DNA of 64,000 nucleotides from NCBI GenBank assembly GCA_027924585.1, contig BSBM01000050.1, positions 8,393,501 to 8,457,500 on the forward strand, written 5' to 3'. Positions within the stretch are counted from its first letter, which is position 1. Each line of letters opens with the position of its first letter. The notes under the pieces were generated by a model. That model saw only the letters and a list, made by a program, of their open reading frames with translations. It searched no databases and had not been told where the DNA came from. The position numbers were made by a program, and so were the translations under genes. Source of the stretch: Larix kaempferi (Eukaryota; Streptophyta; Pinopsida; Pinales; Pinaceae). Shown here in pieces: positions 44,958-56,158 of the stretch.

Positions 44958-45448
44958 GGAGAGGAAGGTGGATCTCATGAGGGTTTAGTGGAACAGCCAA
45001 GCTAAAAAGAGAGAGGGGGTTGGGATCGAATCAGACAGGTCAATCCCAAGGAAATTTCTCGGAAGGTAGAGATCCAAGTTCCAAGGCCAAGGGATAAATC
45101 AGGATTTTTGCGCCCCAGACACTGAGCATAACGCAGAAATTTGATTATTTTCACGGCGCTAGGGTTATGCACGGGGCTAGGGTTATGCAAGGCGCAAAAA
45201 AGTTAGTTTTTTGTGGGTTGATAGATTTGTAGGGCACGAAAATCAATGTAATCAAGGTCAACTTGGAATGACACTTGGTTAAGTAAGTTATGTCTCGACC
45301 AACAAGGGGTGAATTTGTCTCCAAGGTATCCATATGAGACCAAGGAGGGTACCGACATCATGTAAGAGTCATTATGGAGAAATGTCGCTAGGTCACATGG
45401 TATAAAGATGCGACACTAAAGCTCGGAGTGTAACTTTGAGGTATAACA
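44958..45448 (-). repeat. Gypsy 5' LTR, portion right of element C
   Basis: Continues the LTR split at 28098 and ends GTATAACA. Followed by the ATAG duplication (45449-45452). Contains an extra GCTAGGGTTATGCA duplication near 45158-45188 compared with the 3' LTR. Confidence 0.9.
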
Positions 45449-46435
45449 ATAGAGAACCACATGTGCGTTGATTGAAGAAGGATTTGTATGGGATCAAAAG
45501 GAACCCATGGGATAACATGATGAGCTTGAGGATCAACTAGATTGATGGGATATCAACCTCTGCTACAAGTTTGAATATGAGGAGCTCATAGATGGGTCCA
45601 AGAGAGAACTTGCAACATAGTTCGAGATCTTGGTATCCAATGACCTAGAGAGATGACATATATGGATACACAGAAGATGATCAGAAGAGAAGGCTTCCAG
45701 TCACTCCAATGCAGAATGTCCCGATGCAGAGAGTACAAGATCCAAAGGGAGGATAGAGCTCAGCTACAGAGGGATCAAGAAATCTCTTCCTTAGAGGGAG
45801 TGACTACAGTATAGACTAAGAGACATTATCACTTAGCCTCTATCCATGGAAAAGGTTGTTTGCCCCAATATCTCAAGGATATGCTCAGAGTGATACCAGA
45901 TGTCTCCCCTCATGAAGATGAAGTATATGTGGTGCAGTTTGAGATATGTACCGAGGACATGGTACGGCAAGATAGATGGGTTTCTGACGAGCTTGGGATT
46001 TACCAAGAGTAAAATGGATTCCAATCTTTACTACAAGGTTGATGAATAAAATCATCTGATTCTACTGTTGTATGTATATGACTTGTTTTTGACAGGAGAA
46101 GAGAAGCTCATAGAATAAACAAAGAGGAAGCTTGCCGCAAAGTTTGAGATGAAAGACCTAGGTATGATGCATTACTTCTTATGTCTTGAGGTGTGGTAGA
46201 ATCCAGAGGAACTTTTCCTGAGTCAAGGAAAGTATGCGGTAGAGATCCTGAAGAGATTCAAGATGATGGATTGCAAGGCCATGGTCACACCTATGGAATC
46301 GAATATGAATTTGTTGAATGACACTTCTTCAGAATTGGTGGATTCCACAACGTATCGGCAGATGATTGGTGCGGTAATGTACTTGATGAACACGAGGCAG
46401 ACTTATGCTTTGTGGTGAACACTTTGAGTTAGTAG
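45449..46435 (+). pseudogene. Copia A reverse transcriptase, 3' part
   Basis: Resumes RT after the gypsy insertion (LKKDLYGIKRNPW). About 450 bp follow (45510-45955) that I cannot read as RT and that may be a rearrangement. Then come DGFLTSLGFTKSKMDSNLYY, an active-site region near 46065-46090 decayed from YVDD to LYVYDLF, LSQGKYAVEILKRFKMMDCK, and YRQMIGAVMYLMNTRQT. Many stops. Confidence 0.8.
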
Positions 46436-47000
46436 ATGGTAGAGTCGAGACATGTTCACCTAGTTGCGACAAAGCATGTGCTGAGGTACTTGCAGGGTAT
46501 GGTTGATTATGGCCTCAGGTATGCATCGGATCAGAAGATTAACCTACAGGGTTATGTTGATGCGGATTGGCCTGGGAGTGTCATGTATAGAAATATCACA
46601 TCAAAGTGTTGCTTTAGTTTGGGATCGGGTATGATCTCATGGTTCAGTAGGAAGCAGATGAGTGTGGCACTTAGTACGGTCGAGGCTGAGTATATGGAAG
46701 CTTGTTCGAAAAACTACGAAGGAGTGTGGCTTTGGAAGTTGCTATCAGTATTGTTTGATCTCGAGTTAAAGTTGACTTGTATCTTCTGTGACAACCAAAG
46801 TTGTGTGAAGTTGTCGGAGAACCCCGTGTTCCATGAAAATTCAAAGCACATCGAGATCAGGTATCACTATATCCGGGATATGATGTAGAAAGGATAAGGG
46901 AACTCCAGTATATAGAAACAGACGATCAGATAGCTGATGTGTTGACCAAGCCTCTGTCGAGAGGGAAGTTTGAATACTTTAGGGACAAGCTTGGAGTGGT
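46436..47000 (+). pseudogene. Copia A RNase H
   Basis: The open stretch to 46888 has HLVATKHVLRYLQG, GYVDADWPGSVMY (first catalytic Asp), SVALSTVEAEYMEA (Glu), FCDNQSCVKLSENPVFHE (Asp) and HIEIRYHYIRD. After a stop at 46886 the end DQIADVLTKPLSRGKFEYF is readable in another frame. This copy keeps the segment that copia B has lost. Confidence 0.85.
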
Positions 47001-47194
47001 ATGGATCAAGATGGAGTCATGAGCTCGAATGAGATAGCAGGTAGTCACAAGTTATGTGACGTAATTGAGTCTCCTAAGCTACGAGAGGATTTGGATGAAC
47101 AGTGAGGTAACACAGGTAGTTGCGGTGTGCAATGTAATAGATGCTCCTGGGTTGGACCCACCGAATGGATTGCTTGGGTCATGGATGAGAATAG

Positions 47195-47830
47195 TTGCAT
47201 CTGGTATAAAAAAAGTACTAGCTCTGCGGAAAATACTAGATTTAGTCTAGGTCACATCCAGTTTAAAAGAGCACTGACATTGTGGTGGAAAATCCTAGAC
47301 TTGGTCTATGTCACATCCAGTATGAAAGAGGACTGGCACTGTGGTGGAAAATCCTAGACTTGGTCTAGGTCACACCAGTATGAAAGAGGACTAGCACTGT
47401 GGTGGAAAATCCTAGATTTGATCTAGGTCTTATCTAGTATGAAAGAGGATTGGCACTGTGGTGGAAAATCCTATTCTTGGTCTAGGTCACATCCATATGA
47501 AAGAGGACTGGCACTATGGTGAAAATCTTGGAATGATGTAATGTGTGCTCCCAGTCTACTTAGTGTAGTTGCGGGTAAATTTCGCAGGTCCTATAATGAT
47601 GTAATGTGTGCTCCTGGTCTGCTCAGTGTAGCCATGGGTGATCGTTCATAGGTGGAAATTCCTAGATTCCGTCTAGGTCACATCTAGCATGAAAGAGGTG
47701 GCTATGTGTGTGAAAATCCTAGACTCCGTCTAGCTCACATCCAACATGAAAGAGGGTTGGATATGTGCATAAAAGCCCTAGGTCATCCAACATGAAAAAG
47801 GGTTGGCTCTGTGAAACTTCTTATGATATA
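47195..47830. repeat. 59-bp tandem repeats in copia A 3' region
   Basis: About nine to ten imperfect units of GGTGGAAAATCCTAGACTTG, then GTCTAGGTCACATCCAGTAT, then GAAAGAGGACTGGCACTGT. They lie between RNase H and the PPT, the same place as the unrelated 88-bp repeats of copia B. Confidence 0.85.
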
Positions 47831-47924
47831 TAGATTCGAGAGATGTCAGATGTCAATATTCAGTGTACAAGAAGTGCAGCAGATGGAATACGATGGTGAT
47901 GATGACTGCAGATTACCTTCTTTG

Positions 47925-47935
47925 TTAAGAGGGAG
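47925..47935 (+). other. Copia A polypurine tract
   Basis: TTAAGAGGGAG directly before the 3' LTR. Confidence 0.8.
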
Positions 47936-48472
47936 TGTTGAAGAATGTAACTTCGGAAGATATTGTTATTTGTATTATTTGTGTCATTTGTATTGTACGC
48001 CTCATGTGGATTATTATTGATGTAATTGATCATGTAAAAGTCATTGAAAGAGTCAATGTAAACCCTAACTGTTAGGTCGACCTAGAAATATCTAGAAAAT
48101 AATATTTTGTTGTAAATTGTACAGGTTGACCCAGTTACTGAGTCAAACCGACCCTGTTAGTAAAAAGGTCAAGTCATTTGTTTAGTATAAATAGGAGGCT
48201 CACCCTCCTCATTTGACCACCACACTCACTCATTGAATTCGCATGAGTAGAGAGATAGAGTCATAATTAGTAGCTACTTTTGGAGTCTTCTTGTTTTGGG
48301 TCTTTGCAGGAGGGATACTATTGTACATTCTGATGAATCTATATAAAAGAAGTTTGTTGGGTTTTTCTGCCCCGAGAGGGTTTTCCCACGATAAATTATT
48401 GTGTACTATTGTTCATGCTATGCTTGTTTATCTTTCAGTGATCCTTATTGTTATTGCACTTAAAATCTAACA
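47936..48472 (+). repeat. Copia A 3' LTR
   Basis: TGTTGAAGAATG...ATCTAACA, matching 2565-3113. TATAAATAG at 48186-48194. Confidence 0.9.
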
Positions 48473-49960
48473 TAGAGGTGGGATGATATCTTCGTAGTTG
48501 TTATTCTAGACCCGACGAGATTGACTCTTTGTAGGCGGCTTCCTCGACCTACTATGGAAGTTTGGGCCTGTCTCTAAGTACCTTGGTGACCTTCGTGCTC
48601 TTTCCCATCGTTGTCTCTGCATGTCAAACTCTCAGAATGACATCGAGCTCCTCTTCTCTAGTTGGTTTGCAGTCATCGGTTCATACTAAGACACACCATC
48701 CTCCTACAAGCCCACCCAATATCCAAACACGCCCAGAGTCTGAAGGTGTTGAAAGAGATCAACCACAGAATGTCTGAAGATGCTTGAAAGGCTTGCAAAG
48801 GTGGTTTAACATCCATTAAGAGAGACAATACAGGCAAGGTTGTCGCCATCCCATCCTGTGCATGCGAGCTAACCACTAGATCCACTTCCAAATCCAAAGA
48901 GTAAATGTTGCCTCCATCGAATTGCTCCAACCGTATTAAGAAGTTATGACTAAAGTCTACGTGCCTTCCCCCGTGTGGAAGGCTTCTTTGCGTGCATGTC
49001 CTCCCCACATGCTTACCACCTAGACTGTCATGAAGTGGCACGAGGGAGGTGGGGCTATCATGTTATCACCCACATCCCAGGCTTATCATATTCATATTCA
49101 TTCATTCATGCATATATATATGAAATTAACATTTCACTGATGTTGATTGATTATTTTAAGAGATATGTATAGATTCTTCTCCAAGATCGGTAAAGTTAAA
49201 AAAAAGGCAGCTCAGCATAATAGTATGCACTGTATGCAACTCACTAAATAAAAAGGTTCAAAGTTTTAAATATTTTCTGATTTGTTTCTTCTTTGTAGTG
49301 CACATAAACTAATATATCTATGACATGCCTATAACTCGGCCTCTACCATATTTATGAATCGATAAGGGAGTTTAAGTCGGCGCACCTTAAGCTTATAATC
49401 AACTCGACATCATTATTCAATCTGGGAATTAAAAATAAATTTTAATTTTAATTAATATACTTGTCACATTTAGTTAACGAAGTCGCCTTAAGTTAATATT
49501 CTTAAATTAAATCTTAAACGTGGATTCGTTGGTTGCATTGTGTTATATATAAATTATTCATTTTTATAAACAAGGGAGTGTCAAATCGATTCCCATATGA
49601 TACGTGACAATGGAATATTTTAAGTAGGTTGGAAATATGTTATTCCTTGTGACATGTGGACATATGTTAGAAATGAAAATGAAAATAAGATGTATGATGT
49701 AAGTTAGTGTTATAATTTAATAAAAAAAATTAAATTTTTTTTTTTTTATAATAATAATAATAATCCGTGAAAGATTTAGTGAAACAATGAATATTATTAT
49801 AATCATATAGTGAATATTTTTAATAAAAAATATATATCAAATTATTAAGTTATTAAATTAATAATTTATTTAATTGGGAATTATAGATATATATTAATTA
49901 TCTATAAATATCAATTTAATAATTTATTAAATTATAAAATTAATTATTTATTTAATTTTG
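48473..49960. other. Intergenic sequence right of copia A
   Basis: No gene that I recognise. The minus open stretch 48673-49041 (122 codons) has no known motif. From 49200 the DNA is strongly AT-rich with short A/T tracts. Confidence 0.5.
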
Positions 49961-50029
49961 TATCATTTATTCATATATATATATATTAAAAATATATATT
50001 TCATATTGTTTTGATGAATTATATTTTTT

Positions 50030-50265
50030 GTTTGATTGCCTATCACTTGGGGCTGGTAGCAATGAATTATTCGTTAAAAATTGTAATTCAAGGGCATTTA
50101 AGCTGTCAAAGTCACTCGAGAATTGCACCCGGTCTCGGCCATACCAATCCTTGAGATGGATGGATTTTTTGGTGTCTCCTCCCAACTAGCTCACGCTAAG
50201 GGGAATTGAACCCGAGTCGCCCTGCTGACGAGACCCACACCTTAATCGAATGAGCTAGCGAGGAT
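50030..50265 (-). mobile_element. tRNA-derived SINE-like sequence 1
   Basis: On the minus strand the head has an A-box-like TAGCTCATTCGATTAAGG (about 50240-50257) and a B-box-like GGTTCAATTCCC (50201-50212), spaced as in tRNA genes. A non-tRNA body runs to an AT-rich tail near 50030. It is not a real tRNA, since arms and 3' end do not fit. Confidence 0.55.
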
Positions 50266-50281
50266 TGACTTAAATGTTCGA

Positions 50282-50640
50282 AGGACATGGGAGTGGGCTT
50301 TGATCCACTTATGTGTCCACGGGTCACGAGATCATTTAATACAATCTCTCTGGTTGGAACCACACGTTCAACCACCACCTCAAGGTGCCCCCATGGCTCC
50401 AGGTTTGGCCCCCGTTGGATTTGAACCTTGCCCATTGGTGTTATTTTTAAAGGAGGACATGGGGTGGGCTTTGATCCACTTACGTGTCCACGGGTAATGA
50501 GATCATTTAATATAATCTCTCTGGGTGGAACCACATATTCGACCACTACCTCAAGGTGCTCCCTGGCTCCAAGTTCGATCCTCATAAGAATTGAACTTTG
50601 CCCACCCATGAGAAACTCTTCACTCCTCACCTATGGTCCA
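50282..50640 (-). mobile_element. Two tandem tRNA-related SINE-like copies
   Basis: Two direct copies (about 50282-50450 and 50454-50640) share TGGGCTTTGATCCACTTA, CGTGTCCACGGGT and GAGATCATTTAATA on the plus strand. Each has a pol III B-box-like motif on the minus strand (GGTTCAAATCC at 50417-50427; AAGTTCAATTC near 50588). The right copy keeps an A-box-like ATAGGTGAGGAG near 50630; the left copy lacks the head. Confidence 0.55.
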
Positions 50641-50959
50641 ACCCCTTTGGGCTATTAAATAAATAAAATAAATAATTTATTAATTGTAAATTATAAATAA
50701 GTATCAACATAAAAATTTATTAGATTATAACATTAATTATTTAGTTAATTTTCTATTATTTATTCATTAATAAAGTCTATATATATATAATATTTTTCCA
50801 TATCAAGAATATATAATTGATAAGTCATATTTACAAATACTAAATTATATTGTATACATTAAAATTATATTGTATATATGAGACTTAATTGTTTTATGAT
50901 ATGAATTGGATCATGTAAAATAATATGTTATAGTTATATAATATATATAGAGAGAGAGA

Positions 50960-51155
50960 GAGACTAGGGGAATCGGTAATTAGAGTTGAGTTGGTACTCG
51001 CATGACACGGGGTTCAAGGATTCAATCTCGCTACCACTATACCCCTAGGGCCTAGGTGCATCCACATGGCTCAAACCATGGCACACAAGTAAGTTTGGGG
51101 GGATTCTAACACGTGACCTTCCATTTACAACTTCTCACCTTTACCACTTCAGCTG
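50960..51155 (+). mobile_element. tRNA-related SINE-like sequence 3
   Basis: Plus strand TTAGAGTTGAGTTGGTACTC and CATGACACGGGGTTCAAGGA resemble a tRNA head with A and B boxes, followed by a non-tRNA body and an (AT)n tail near 51170. It is preceded by a short (AG)n run at 50949-50963. Family unknown. Confidence 0.4.
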
Positions 51156-51227
51156 CCCCACATAGGCAATATATATATATATATTATTGGTTTATATATT
51201 TATTATATTATAATGAAGAGTGTGACA

Positions 51228-52560
51228 TAGTAATCATCTTATATAATTATAAAAAAATAAGGTTTTAAAATCTCTAAATTGAGGACTAAGTAAAGTTACA
51301 TGGTGATGATGTAAGTAGGATGATAATTATCAATAGAGATTTGCAATTATTAACTTTTTAGTTTTTTAGCTTTGAATGCACAATGATAAGCATGTAAGGA
51401 TTGATACATGAAAGAAAGAGGTGAGAGTGATGTTTATTTGTAATTATTAAAAATAATGTGACATAAAAGAGAAACACAAATATTAGATGTAAGTTTCTCA
51501 CATTGATGTTATGGTGCATTTCACAAGGCAACATTACACATAGATGCTTTATGAATTTGTTTCCAAGGATATATTGTTTTTTAAGCTTTAAAGGCTCAAT
51601 GATAAGCATGGAAGGATTGATATATGAAAGAAAGAAGTGAGAGTAATGTTTAAATCACAAACACATAAACTTGAACTTTGATGATGATGGTGATTATCTA
51701 AATAGGATACATGGTAATCATCTTATATAATTATAAAAAAAATAAGGTTTTAAAATCTCTAAATTGAGGACTAAGTAAAGTTACATGGTGATGATGTAAG
51801 TAGGATGATAATTATCAATAGAGATTTGCAATTATTAACTTTTTAGTTTTTTAGCTTTGAATGCACAATGATAAGCATGCAAGGATTGATACATGAAAGA
51901 AAGAGGTGAGAGTGATGTTTATTTGTCATTATTAAAAATAATGTGATATAAAAGAGAAACACAAATATTAGATGTAAGTTTCTCACATTGATGTTATGGT
52001 GCATTTCACAAGGCAACATTGCACATAGATGCTTTATGAATTTGTTTCCAAGGATATATTGTTTTTTTAGCTTTAAAGGCTCAATGATAAGCATGGAAGG
52101 ATTGATATATGAAAGAAAGAAGTGAGAGTAATGTTTAAATCACAAACACATAAACTTGAACTTTGATGATGATGGTGATTATCTAAATAGGATGATAATC
52201 ATCAATAGAGATTTGCAATTATTAGTTTTTTAGTTTTTTTTTAGTTTCAAAGGCTTAATGATAAGCATGGAAGGATTGATATATGAAAGAAAAAAGTGAA
52301 TGTGATGTTTATTTCCAATTATTAAAAATAATGTGATATAAAAGAGAAACACAAACACTAGATGTAAGCTTATCAAATTGATGTTATGATGCATTTGACA
52401 AGGGAACATCAAACATGGATGTCCTATCAATTTGTTTCCAAGGATATATTGCTTTTTAGCTTCAAAGGATGAATGATAAGCATGGAAGGTTTGATATATG
52501 GAAGAAAGAGGTGAAAGTAATGTTTATCACAAACACATAAATATAAACTTGAACTTTGTT
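51228..52560. repeat. 485-bp tandem repeat with internal half-repeats
   Basis: Two nearly identical 485-bp units start at about 51228 and 51713 (ATCATCTTATATAATTATAA). A third, diverged partial copy runs from about 52190 to 52560. Inside each unit a segment with CAATGATAAGCATG.AAGGATTGAT occurs twice, about 230 bp apart. Minus open frames (51358-51609, 51843-52094) merely repeat with the unit. Confidence 0.85.
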
Positions 52561-53099
52561 GGTGATTATTAACAACCTTTCTTATCATTGAAGATTTCTA
52601 AACCAAATTTCGAAACATGATTGTGGCTTCATAGATGTTTTTCTCTCTTGGTCCATGTGGTGTTGGGGCAACTTTCACCATAATATAGTGGATTGATGTG
52701 TAAGGAAATGGAATGTGTTATTAAAGAGAAATAAAAAAAATCATATAGCACATTAGACGAAAATTGCATGACGAGTTATTAAAATTGACAAAACAATATT
52801 CCATGAAAAAGGATGAACTCAAGAGTGTTGGAGGCTTATTTACACATTTTTTGGTATGAAAAAATAAAATATGGAAACAAGTCAAGTTGAATAAAGATTC
52901 ATATTTTGTTCTTATTATGTTTTCAATTATCAAATTTGTATATTTATTTTATTTTATTTTATAATGTTATTAAAGTATTAAGTTATTTTCATTTTGTATT
53001 GTAAATTGTTCATAAAAATCATAACTTTTTACAATATTCTATTATTTATATTTTAGTTTATTTAATTATATTTTTTTATAAATAATTTTATATAAAAAA
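52561..53099. other. AT-rich spacer
   Basis: No gene or clear repeat seen; long A/T tracts. Confidence 0.5.
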
Positions 53100-53753
53100 T
53101 AAGGAAAAGATCTATGAGAAGGAATTAAGGGAGATCATGGAAAAGAAGAGAGAATTAAATAATCAAAATATTTTTTTAGTATAAAAGTCTTTAAATGATG
53201 AAGGAAGATTAAGCTTTGATTGATATCCTAGCTTGGAAAAAGGAAATAAAAGGGTGAAAAGGAAAGATGACATAACTTTACAAACAACAAATTGATTATC
53301 ATAAAGAAAATAAAAAAGGTGAAAGGGAAAGATGACATGACTTTACAAACACCAAAACTGATTATTGATTATCATAAAGGAGGGCTTGGATGTACAAAAA
53401 AAGCATGAAAAAATAAAAAAGGTGAAAGGAAAAGATGACATGACTTTACAAACACCAAAACCGATTATCCTAAAGGAGGGCTTGGATGTACAAAAAAGCA
53501 TGTAGAAGTTACTATTTAAAATTCATATAAACCAACACGATCATCATAAAAGAGAGCTTGGATGTACAAGAAAGCACGAGGGCTTGGATGCACAAGAAAT
53601 CATGTAGAAGTTACTATTTAAATTTCATAGGAATCAAAACGATCATCATAAAGGAGAGCTTGGATGTACAAGAAAGCATGTAAAAGTTAGTTACTATTTA
53701 AAATTCATAGGAATCAAAACGATCATCATAAAGGAGAGCTTGGATGTACAAGA
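53100..53753. repeat. Short-period tandem repeats (GGGCTTGGATGTACAA)
   Basis: Imperfect units of about 75-90 bp with AAAAGATGACATGACTTTAC, GGGCTTGGATGTACAAAAAA and TAGAAGTTACTATTTAAA. The array resumes after the 53754-55099 insertion (CAAGAAAGCATGTAGAAGTT at 55100). Confidence 0.8.
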
Positions 53754-54507
53754 TGTTAAATTATGCTAAAGATTTGATCTTAATAAAGTTAAGTAGGACC
53801 AGTTGGAAATAGGCATGAATAGATCACATTGCATGTAATTTCCATGCTATGCACTCATGATTGATCTATGTCATTTAGCTGTGCAGATATATGTGACCAT
53901 TGATTGGTCTAGTAACGATTGATGTAACAAAGGCCACCTTGATCCTATGTCAGTATAGTTAATGGACGAGATTGTTCGGATATACCCTAAGGACATGATA
54001 GCAAATTTTGAGCTCATAAGGTTAAGCACATTTATTTGATTACATATGCATGTGGCCCAGTGGGAGATTTTTATACTCATATACATATATATATATTTGA
54101 AACTTTAACAGAATCATCACCTACTATTCCCAGAAAAAATTTCTAAGATAAATCAATTGGAAAGGTAATACTTTTGACTTCAAATACAATTTTTTTCTGC
54201 ACCTCTCTTCTTAACCAATGAATGTATCTATGTATACTCTTATAGAAAAAATAGCTAAAAGCACAGAAAGTAGGAAAATTTCCAAATGTATTTATGTATA
54301 TTTTATATTAATACAATCGATTTCTATTGACTTTATCAAAATGATCCACTGGTTTGTCAAACGATTTATGAAATGATTTATTGGTTTATCAGACGATTTA
54401 TCGGCAGAATAAATACAATCGATTGATAAACCAATAGAAACCGATTGCAGAATAAAAAATATATATATATATATATCAACCCAATATTTCATAAATCTTA
54501 ATCCATT

Positions 54508-54558
<51 letters not shown>

Positions 54559-55099
54559 TTAATAACTCAAAGAATTAATCAAGAAGTAGGCTCTGATACC
54601 ACTTGTTAATATCATAAAATGAAAACCCTAATTTATATATACTGGAATCTTCTGATTAAAACAATGAGTAGAAAATTAATAGCGGAAGCATACCTGAATC
54701 CATTGAAGGAGAAACCTTACAGGAAGAGAACCCTTTGAGATGGTCTTCCGATTCTAGCCACTAGATTCTGTGTCAACTTCTCTGTGAGAGGATTTTCAGA
54801 AATTGGAGTGCGTAATGGTAGAATGGGGACCATAACCCTATTTATAAACCGCTAGGGCAGTTCACAATAACCGCTAGAGCAGTTTTAATTTTATCACAAT
54901 TATATTTCCGCCCCTCATAGAAATAATAATTATCTAATGGTATCTACACAATAATCTCATGACAATTATACCCTTAAGCCAATTAATCAATTATTAATTA
55001 GATCACTATATTTAGGCTTAATTAAATGATAACACACACATTTTAATTATTTACATGTGTGGCCCAAATTATAGATTAATTACAAAAATTAATCTAACA
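53754..55099 (-). mobile_element. 1.35-kb TG...CA insertion with CAAGA duplication
   Basis: Bounded by TGTTAAATTATG and AATCTAACA, with perfect 5-bp CAAGA repeats at 53749-53753 and 55100-55104. On the minus strand the right end (about 54605-55099) looks like an LTR followed by an iMet-type PBS (TGGTATCAGAGCC near 54587-54599). The left part has a plus-strand PPT-like CCCAGTGGGAGATTTTT (about 54058) and no match to the right LTR. No protein coding seen. It is probably a short or rearranged non-autonomous copia-like element. Confidence 0.6.
54511..54554. repeat. (AT)n microsatellite
   Basis: About 22 AT units inside the 53754-55099 insertion. Confidence 0.95.
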
Positions 55100-55319
55100 C
55101 AAGAAAGCATGTAGAAGTTATTATTTAAAATTCATAGGAATTTTCCTTATGAATCAAATGTTGTAAGGTGAAAAGTCTTAGTATACCCTTGTATTTAAAC
55201 AATTTTTTTTGATATTGTATGTTATCTTCACATGCTGTAAAGTTGTGTGGTTGTACACTATTTTCTCCTCCTCATTTATTTTGGTGTTTCTAGCATACTC
55301 ATTATAACTTGTGGATTAT

Positions 55320-55551
55320 TATCTAGTTATAAAGTTTAATTTAGCTTATTTTATACTTGTTAATACATAATATAAAATAAATACATAAAGTTCAATCTAG
55401 CTTATTTTATACTGGTTAATATATAATATAAAATAAAGAGTTTTGTCATTCAATTTAGCTTATTTTATGTTTGCTAATACATAATATAAAATAAAGAGCT
55501 TCTCATTCAATTTAGCTTATTTTATGCTTGTTAATACATAATATAAAATAA
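55320..55551. repeat. ~58-bp tandem repeats
   Basis: Four imperfect units with TTTAGCTTATTTTATGCTTG, TTAATACATAATATAAAATA and AGAGCTTCTCATTCA. Confidence 0.75.
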
Positions 55552-56158
55552 TCAGGTTGCCTGGAGGCAAGAAGCAACAATGACATTCTCAGCAAGAAGG
55601 TTGACAATCTTTCGACAGTGGTGGAGGGTGGGTGTACCTGCCAAATTAAGGTGGTTTGTGCCATAGCATTGAGCATCGAGAGTAATGTGGACAGTCTTCG
55701 AAAGGAGCTCGACAAACTGAAAATGGAATTGATGAAACGAAACACAACAGGTAGCATGGAAGCTACGCCCCAGAAATAACTCGAAGTCTGGGTTTTTTTT
55801 GGTTAGTCTGGTTCTGTTGGGTCTTTTGTTATTTTGGGTTTTTTGGGCCACGTTTGGGTCTTCCTCTACAAAAGTCTGGTATCTAAAAACTCCAATGTAG
55901 TCTGCGGTTTTGGGACACTCTGTACTCCAAGTCCTTGTTTGATGTAATTATGTCTGAACTTGTCTGGTTATAGGCAGTAGTAGTTATGTCTGAAAGTTTG
56001 TAGTTGTTTCTGGCTTCTAAAGTTTATTTGTAAAAGATGATGGCTAAGACATGCTGGCTTACCATTGATCGGAAGCAGCATGTACTTACACTATGTATTT
56101 CCGTTTCTGCCAGTTTTTATCAATACAAAAAACTCAACCGTTTTCGTCCAAAAATAAT
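55552..56158 (+). mobile_element. Retroposed fragment with 14-bp target duplication
   Basis: A 607-bp insertion with less AT bias than its surroundings. ATAATATAAAATAA (55538-55551) is repeated at 56159-56172. It begins with an open frame cut at the left edge: 73 codons, 55558-55779, CLEARSNNDILSKKVDNLST to MKRNTTGSMEATPQK, with a likely coiled coil near SIESNVDSLRKELDKLKMEL. About 380 bp of 3' UTR-like sequence follow. A 5' truncation plus long duplication suggests LINE-type target-primed insertion. The source gene or LINE ORF is not recognised. Confidence 0.55.

Larger units (their letters stand above)
5591..45448 (-). mobile_element. Tat-type Ty3/gypsy element with nested insertions
   Basis: Full-length but decayed element in minus orientation: 3' LTR 5591-6616, 5' LTR 27547-28098 plus 44958-45448 (split by element C), PBS 27527-27541 and PPT 6617-6632. 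A 4-bp ATAG duplication flanks it (5587-5590 and 45449-45452). The order read leftward is gag, PR, RT, RNase H, IN, second RNase H, then an antisense gene before the 3' LTR. A second RNase H plus an extra antisense ORF are known features of the Tat lineage. Without copia B and element C it is about 16 kb, large as is usual for Tat elements. Confidence 0.9.
2565..48472 (+). mobile_element. Copia A: old Ty1/copia element, host of the nested insertions
   Basis: The element has an LTR at each end (2565-3113 and 47936-48472), a tRNA-iMet-type PBS after the left LTR, a purine-rich PPT before the right LTR, and degenerate gag, RT and copia RNase H between. Stops and frameshifts are frequent, so it is dead. 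Most of its length is the gypsy element 5591-45448 inserted in RT. Without that insertion it would be about 6.0 kb, a normal copia size. The two LTRs differ by many substitutions and small indels. The bases flanking the ends (GAGTG left, TAGAG right) do not form an obvious target duplication. Confidence 0.9.

Noticed and set aside
48673-49041. 122-codon minus-strand ORF right of copia A
   Set aside because: No motif, no good start context, and no neighbouring coding signal.
50180-50265. A functional tRNA gene on the minus strand
   Set aside because: A- and B-box-like motifs are present, but acceptor and anticodon arms do not pair and a non-tRNA body follows, which is SINE-like.
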